Below, piece by piece: positions 45,948 to 49,522 of a stretch of DNA of 49,522 nt. Position 1 is the stretch's first letter. The number at the start of each line of letters is the position of its first letter. Under the pieces are notes generated by a model, which worked only from the letters and a program-made list of their open reading frames with translations, made no database searches and was not told where the DNA came from. Origin of the DNA: Myxococcota bacterium. Lineage in GTDB: Bacteria; Myxococcota_A; Polyangia; Fen-1088. The DNA lies in NCBI GenBank assembly GCA_025934105.1, contig JAICYS010000010.1:1-49522 (forward strand), written 5' to 3'. Position numbers and translations under genes: made by a program.

Positions 45948-46178
45948 GTGCCCGCTCCCCTCAAGCACCGCAAGGAGCAAGCCCCCGGCTCCCCTGCGCT
46001 GACGACCGGAATCGCCACCTGTGGAGCACGCCGAGATGACGGGGCCGTGTTCTCAAACTACTTCCGCCTGGTGACGTGCCCGTTGTGTCGGAGGATCCAG
46101 AAGCTGCGCCAGGCGGCGGCCAGGCTGCGGAGCGCGCCCGTCCTGTCACCGAGATCGGAGGAGCCGAGCAATGCCTGA
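45948..46178 (+). CDS. Cys-containing small protein (76 aa)
   Basis: GTG 45948 with GGGAGGAGG upstream, a strong site. IATCGARRDDGAVF and RLVTCPLCRRIQKLRQAAAR: one isolated Cys plus a CxxC in a basic helix. Similar C-P-x-C-basic-helix endings recur in other small genes of this genome. Unknown function. Confidence 0.55.
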   Translation: MPAPLKHRKEQAPGSPALTTGIATCGARRDDGAVFSNYFRLVTCPLCRRIQKLRQAAARLRSAPVLSPRSEEPSNA

Positions 46179-46305
46179 CCCCAAATGCCTGCCCCCGGGG
46201 ATGCGAGAGCCGAGCTGCACCGCGCACGACTACCACAACGCCGGGACATGGTGCGGTTTCGCGCTCTGTTCGACCCACTACAAGCTGGTGCGTCGTGGCC
46301 GCTAG
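46171..46305 (+). CDS. Small Cys/His protein (44 aa)
   Basis: ATG 46171 with CGGAGGAG upstream. Four Cys and three His (PKCLPPGMREPSCTAHDYH, then WCGFALCSTHYK) could bind one Zn. It overlaps both neighbours. Unknown family. Confidence 0.5.
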   Translation: MPDPKCLPPGMREPSCTAHDYHNAGTWCGFALCSTHYKLVRRGR

Positions 46306-46657
46306 CCGGCTGGAGCGGGTCCTGGCGGTGGAGTGCGCAAACCATGCTGTCCCGGCGCCGCCGGGAATGACCTGTTTCTCAAGCGGCACCGTCTGCGCCT
46401 CCCGTATCCAGGCTGCCGAGCGAGCCGCGACGAAGGCTGCAAAGAAGCCGCGACAGCACCGCGTCGGAGCGCAGCTCAGAAACCCAGCCGACACGATGGG
46501 GCTGAAGTGGCGAGCCGGGCATGTCGTGTTCGCGTGCAAGAACTGCGACGCGCTGATCAACTTCAACGGGCGCGAAACCGAGTACAGCCGCGACAACGGC
46601 GTCACCTGGACTCCCGACGACGCCTGCCCTGGCCGCACCACCTCGGAGCCGCGCTGA
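46295..46657 (+). CDS. Hypothetical Cys-containing protein (120 aa)
   Basis: GTG 46295 is the first usable start. Two Cys pairs: VECANHAVPAPPGMTCFSSG and VVFACKNCDALINFNGRE, with a basic helix between them (AAERAATKAAKKPRQHRVG). The second half resembles small Zn-ribbon phage proteins. The stop overlaps the next start. Confidence 0.5.
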   Translation: MAASRLERVLAVECANHAVPAPPGMTCFSSGTVCASRIQAAERAATKAAKKPRQHRVGAQLRNPADTMGLKWRAGHVVFACKNCDALINFNGRETEYSRDNGVTWTPDDACPGRTTSEPR

Positions 46658-46884
46658 TGGGCCGCTCCCGGTTGCCGAAGATGGAAGACGGGATTGTGCT
46701 CGGGGTCCACCGATACTCGTCCGGGGTGACTGGCACCGAGCGCCGGTGGCATCGGCGAAAGGACGGAGGCGCTGACCTGATCGACTGGCGCGGAGGGCGG
46801 CTACCCGGCGAGTGGATTCGATTCTCCCGGGAGGAAGTCCAGAAGCTGGCCGAGGCTCTCGCCGCCACCCCGGAGCCTAGGTGA
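46657..46884 (+). CDS. Hypothetical protein (75 aa)
   Basis: ATG overlaps the previous stop (TGATG). Basic, beta-prone first half (IVLGVHRYSSGVTGTERRWH), then IRFSREEVQKLAEALAATPE helix. Unknown family. Confidence 0.5.
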   Translation: MGRSRLPKMEDGIVLGVHRYSSGVTGTERRWHRRKDGGADLIDWRGGRLPGEWIRFSREEVQKLAEALAATPEPR

Positions 46885-47000
46885 TGGCCTACGCGACATG
46901 TCCACCGTTTTGTGCGTGTCTGAAATGCGCCCGTCGCATAGCCAGACAGCGCGCTAGACGCGAACGAAACCGGCAGGCGAAGAGGAGCAAGAGACCATGA
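46884..47000 (+). CDS. Tiny Cys-rich basic protein (38 aa)
   Basis: ATG overlaps the previous stop, and its own stop overlaps the next start (ATGA). MAYATCPPFCACLKCARRIA, then RQRARRERNRQAKRSKRP: four Cys as a likely Zn knuckle followed by a strongly basic helix. This looks like a minimal nucleic-acid binding module. Confidence 0.5.
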   Translation: MAYATCPPFCACLKCARRIARQRARRERNRQAKRSKRP

Positions 47001-47224
47001 CCAAGCTGGATCACAGCCTGCGCGCGCAGGCGTTCCTTGGCGACGTGCGAAAAGCACTCACGGACGCCAGCGTCGCAATCGATGCCGCAGGAGAGCACGC
47101 TACGGCGGCAACCGGCGACGACGACTTCAACATGCTCGCGTGCTTCGCCAGCAACACACTCCAGGGATCGTTGGCCTTGCTGCGCGAGATGGAAGCGAAG
47201 CTCAAGACGCGGAGGGTTCGCTGA
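46997..47224 (+). CDS. Hypothetical helical protein (75 aa)
   Basis: ATG overlaps the previous stop. Nearly all helical: HSLRAQAFLGDVRKALTDAS, then FNMLACFASNTLQGSLALLR and EMEAKLKT. Soluble, unknown. Coupled to the next gene by TGATG. Confidence 0.5.
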   Translation: MTKLDHSLRAQAFLGDVRKALTDASVAIDAAGEHATAATGDDDFNMLACFASNTLQGSLALLREMEAKLKTRRVR

Positions 47225-48069
47225 TGACCACCGAGAAGCGGGAGCCGGCGAAGTGCCAGGACTGGTGCGGCGACGAGCGTCCGCCGTGCGTGAGCCATCG
47301 GGGCGCGCCGCCCGTCTGCCACGCTGACCACCGCGACCAGAAGGCGTGCCGCTGCACCCCCGCCTGCGCCCGAGAGCGGCGGCGGGTGGGGGATGGGCCG
47401 GCGGGGGAGGTGGCGTGCAAATGCGGACACTCGAAGTCAACGCACAGCCTCGGACACTGCGAGGCCACAGGCTGCGCCTGCGCCGGGTTCGTCCCGCGCG
47501 CCCCTGCCGCTACCGTAGAAGGGCCACGACCGCTGACCGAGACCGAGTGCCAGTGCGTGGGCAAGTTTTCTCTCGCGCACCTGCGAGCGATGCACGAAGC
47601 CGGCCTGCACGCGCCACATCTAGAGCCGAACTGCCCGGCCTGCGCCGCCCCCCCAGTAGCAGAGCCGCCCGCGGCGCCCGTACGAGAGCCGGGGGAGCTG
47701 AAGCCCGACGGCAAGCTCACGATGGGCCAAGCGTCCATGTACGTCACCGGCGCGTGCGAGTACAAGGGGCCGACCGACGCCGAGTGGAAGCCGTTTGATC
47801 CGTCGGTTCCCGTTGCGCCGAACATCAGCGTCAATTGGCGCTTCCGCCTCAAGCCGCCAGCCCCCAAGCCGGGGCGAGTGGCCGAGATGGTGACCAAGTG
47901 GTACGCCGGGCCGACGAAGGGAACCGAGCACGAGATCCGGGCGCTGGCCAGCGACGTCGCCCGCGAAGCCCTGGCCTGCGTCAGGCGCCTGGGTAGCGGT
48001 CATGCGTGGCTGGATGAACTGGTTGACGCGGCCGAGCGGGAACTCCTCGGGACGGAGGCGGGGAAGTGA
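47224..48069 (+). CDS. Large Cys-rich protein with C-terminal helical domain (281 aa)
   Basis: ATG 47224. Residues 1-155 contain about 19 Cys in several clusters (CQDWCGDERPPCVSH, CRCTPACARE, VACKCGHSKSTHSLGHCE, NCPACAAPP), probably multiple Zn sites. Residues 175-230 form a beta domain (MYVTGACEYKGPTDAEWKPF, NWRFRLKPP), and residues 235-281 are helical. No known family. It is the largest of the Cys-rich genes at this end. Confidence 0.55.
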   Translation: MTTEKREPAKCQDWCGDERPPCVSHRGAPPVCHADHRDQKACRCTPACARERRRVGDGPAGEVACKCGHSKSTHSLGHCEATGCACAGFVPRAPAATVEGPRPLTETECQCVGKFSLAHLRAMHEAGLHAPHLEPNCPACAAPPVAEPPAAPVREPGELKPDGKLTMGQASMYVTGACEYKGPTDAEWKPFDPSVPVAPNISVNWRFRLKPPAPKPGRVAEMVTKWYAGPTKGTEHEIRALASDVAREALACVRRLGSGHAWLDELVDAAERELLGTEAGK

Positions 48070-48221
48070 TTTGGCTTGGTCTGTACCTAGGCGGGGCCGT
48101 CGCGTCATCCATGGACTACATCGGCAGCATGTGCGCCGAGAGCGCGTGGCACGCCCTGGCTGTCGGCCTGCTGTGGCCTGCGCGGGCAGCGGTGGCGATC
48201 TGGTGGATGGTCCGCCCATGA
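48066..48221 (+). CDS. Small two-span membrane protein (51 aa)
   Basis: GTG overlaps the previous stop (GTGA), and the stop overlaps the next start. MIWLGLYLGGAVASSMDYIG and HALAVGLLWPARAAVAIWW suggest two short membrane segments. Unknown role. Confidence 0.5.
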   Translation: MIWLGLYLGGAVASSMDYIGSMCAESAWHALAVGLLWPARAAVAIWWMVRP

Positions 48222-48400
48222 CCCCCAAGGCAAAGGGGCCGCGCTCCACCGCTGCGCTGCTGGCTGAACTGCGCGACTGGGGGCGCCTGATTCAGTGCTG
48301 GTGCGACGGCCGGCACCGGAACCTGGGCGGGTGCCCGCGCACCGCCTTCTATCGCGACGTGCGCGAGCTGCGCGCCTCCCTTAAGAAAGGACGACGATGA
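48218..48400 (+). CDS. Hypothetical protein (60 aa)
   Basis: ATG overlaps the previous stop. TAALLAELRDWGRLIQCWCD, then GRHRNLGGCPRTAFYRDVRE and a basic end. Three Cys and a His could bind Zn. Unknown family. Coupled to the next gene (ATGA). Confidence 0.5.
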   Translation: MTPKAKGPRSTAALLAELRDWGRLIQCWCDGRHRNLGGCPRTAFYRDVRELRASLKKGRR

Positions 48401-49137
48401 GCCACGGAATCGACGTTTGCAGGTGTGGCGCTGTCGTCCGGCAGTGCCGGTGCATCGGACCGCACACGAAGCGGGTCGCCTGCGAGACGTGCGACGTCTG
48501 CCGGAAGAAGCCAGCGCCAACGCTGCCGCCACCGAAGGCGATGACCACCCCAGCACCAGCGCTATCAGCGCTCGTCCGGGGGTTGGTGGAGGCGCTGCGC
48601 GATGGCGCCCGGCACCTGCAATGGTGGGTCGACATCTGCGGCGGCGACTGGAGAAAGTCAGCCATCGAGAGCGCGGCGAAGCTGGACGCGATGCGCGCCG
48701 CGCTGGCCGCCTTCGAGAAGAGGCCGCGACTGCGGGATGTGTCGGAGCTGCGCGAGCTGGTCGACGTCTGGGTTCATTCCGGCAGCGGCGAAGGCGACGA
48801 CATCCTGGCGCTGCTCGACGCAGTAGAGGCCGCCCTGGGGCTCGGCGCCGGCCCCCGTGAGCCAGCGAAGGCGTGCAAACGCTGCTCGGAATGTGCCGAT
48901 GCCGAGCACCACTGGATCGACAACGACGAGTGCAATGGACCTGGCGACCCCACGCACGCCTGCAAGCACTGCGACGCCGTGGGCGATGAGTGCGAGACCT
49001 GCGGCGGCGAAGGTGGGCGCTACAGCGAGGACGGGCATTACCTTGGAGGCTGTCCGGCATGCAAGAGCCACGGCGTCATCGTTCGCGGCGCCGGCCCCCG
49101 TACGGGAGGGGAGCCGGGGGAGGAGACGAGCGAATGA
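48397..49137 (+). CDS. Cys-rich Zn-finger protein with helical middle (246 aa)
   Basis: ATG 48397. N-terminal cluster: CRCGAVVRQCRCIG, CETCDVCRKK. Helical middle (ALVRGLVEALRDGARHLQWW, then SELRELVDVWVHSG). C-terminal clusters: CKRCSECADAEHHW, CKHCDAVGDECETCGGEGGR and GCPACKSHG, like the DnaJ-type CxxCxGxG ribbons. Unknown function; the tandem clusters suggest Zn-dependent nucleic-acid or protein binding. Confidence 0.6.
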   Translation: MSHGIDVCRCGAVVRQCRCIGPHTKRVACETCDVCRKKPAPTLPPPKAMTTPAPALSALVRGLVEALRDGARHLQWWVDICGGDWRKSAIESAAKLDAMRAALAAFEKRPRLRDVSELRELVDVWVHSGSGEGDDILALLDAVEAALGLGAGPREPAKACKRCSECADAEHHWIDNDECNGPGDPTHACKHCDAVGDECETCGGEGGRYSEDGHYLGGCPACKSHGVIVRGAGPRTGGEPGEETSE

Positions 49138-49343
49138 GCGTGTGTAGACGATGCGACCTGTGCAACTTCGTATACGATCTGCCGAGTAACTTCATGGCGC
49201 TGGCGAAAAAGGAGCGCGAGGCGCCGAGCGGGCATGTCTGGATCGAGGTGTGCGCCAAGTGCTGCGCGGCCATCGAGGAGGCTATGAAGGCGTGTCGCAG
49301 CCGTCCAGGCGGGGAGCAGGGGGAGGGAGGCGGCCGTGGGTGA
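49134..49343 (+). CDS. Zn-ribbon protein (69 aa)
   Basis: ATG overlaps the previous stop (ATGA). CRRCDLCNFVYDLPSN, then WIEVCAKCCAAIEEAMKACR gives two CxxC pairs, a complete Zn-ribbon, and a Gly-rich tail. Unknown function. Confidence 0.55.
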   Translation: MSVCRRCDLCNFVYDLPSNFMALAKKEREAPSGHVWIEVCAKCCAAIEEAMKACRSRPGGEQGEGGGRG

Positions 49344-49522
49344 GTGCAATGGCCTGCTGGAGAATGACGGGTTTCACGGACCCGCGTCCCCGAGACCGGG
49401 ACGCCCGGGAGCCAGCCGTGAGCGGGACCGCATGCGGGATGGTCATGGCGTGGTTTTCTGGCATGTCGGCCACTGCGGCCCCGGCGGACTGGTTGCTGTT
49501 CGACGACGCACGCCACCGGCAA
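49340..49522 (+). CDS. Partial gene at right edge, frame uncertain
   Basis: Two frames stay open to the edge. GTG 49340 overlaps the previous stop in the GTGA style used all through this genome. GTG 49336 reads MGECNGLLENDGFHG and later VVFWHVGHCGPGG. Third-position G/C slightly favours the first. Neither is recognised. Confidence 0.35.
   Translation, partial: MSAMACWRMTGFTDPRPRDRDAREPAVSGTACGMVMAWFSGMSATAAPADWLLFDDARHRQ

Noticed and set aside
1-49522. tRNA, rRNA, insertion sequence, attachment site or riboswitch
   Set aside because: No cloverleaf-like sequence, transposase frame, integrase or riboswitch-like leader was seen on reading both strands; not searched by computation.
49340-49522. 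Joining the right edge to the left edge as one circular gene
   Set aside because: Neither open frame at the right edge continues in the frame of the left partial gene, so circularity is not supported by coding continuity.

Overview
The window is almost entirely the genome of a tailed bacteriophage with a contractile tail (myovirus-like), or a large contig of one. It holds about 80 tightly packed genes. Most neighbours are joined by ATGA, GTGA or TGATG stop/start overlaps, and GTG and TTG starts are frequent. GC content is high. No integrase, attachment site, tRNA, rRNA or CRISPR array was seen. The host is probably a high-GC bacterium, and I favour Myxococcota (Polyangia-like). This is inference from a moron-like lipoprotein with a long Gly/Ser/Ala linker and a Cys-rich end, and from an Ig-like domain fused to a baseplate protein, both in a style common in that group.

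Layout: (1) 1-5.2 kb: virion accessory genes (a Gly/Ala-repeat protein, a BppU-like protein, two glycosyltransferase-like proteins). (2) 5.2-8.6 kb: an operator-controlled ribbon-helix-helix (RHH) gene, a PP-loop (PAPS-reductase-like) protein, then small and large terminase. (3) 8.6-10.3 kb: the portal and a small HTH gene, inverted relative to the rest of the head module. (4) 10.4-16.6 kb: Mu F-like minor head protein, DUF2213 protease-scaffold with an internal scaffold start, cement protein, DUF2184 capsid, connector and completion proteins. (5) 16.6-28.5 kb: sheath, tube, frameshifted tail chaperone, tape measure, hub/spike, gp25-like, two J-like proteins, gpI-like protein, fibre. (6) 28.5-29.9 kb: an opposite-strand cassette with a lipoprotein and a secreted protein. 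(7) 30.0-34.3 kb: a 1427-aa fibre with two LamG-like domains and a signal-like N terminus.

(8) 34.4-37.0 kb: membrane proteins including an LLH-type holin, then RusA. (9) 37.0-39.1 kb, minus strand: M15 endolysin, a frameshifted coiled-coil gene, Zn-ribbon minigenes and an RHH gene at the head. (10) 39.2-43.7 kb: small early-type genes, a 9-bp-repeat gene, wHTH and RHH regulators, a clear promoter/operator and an HNH-AP2 endonuclease. (11) 43.7-46.0 kb: recombination module: HTH, a FEN-type 5' nuclease fused to a RecT-like annealing domain, and SSB. (12) 46.0-49.5 kb: small Cys-rich and hypothetical genes.

Together, module 2-7 builds and packages the virion, 8-9 lyses the host, and 10-12 contain regulation and DNA metabolism. 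No DNA polymerase, primase or replicative helicase was recognised, so replication probably relies on the host or on genes outside the window. The most notable items are the FEN-RecT fusion with an internal ribosome-binding site, the inverted portal cassette, the lipoprotein cassette inside the tail-fibre region, the secreted-looking fibre, and the two promoter-overlapping dyad operators.
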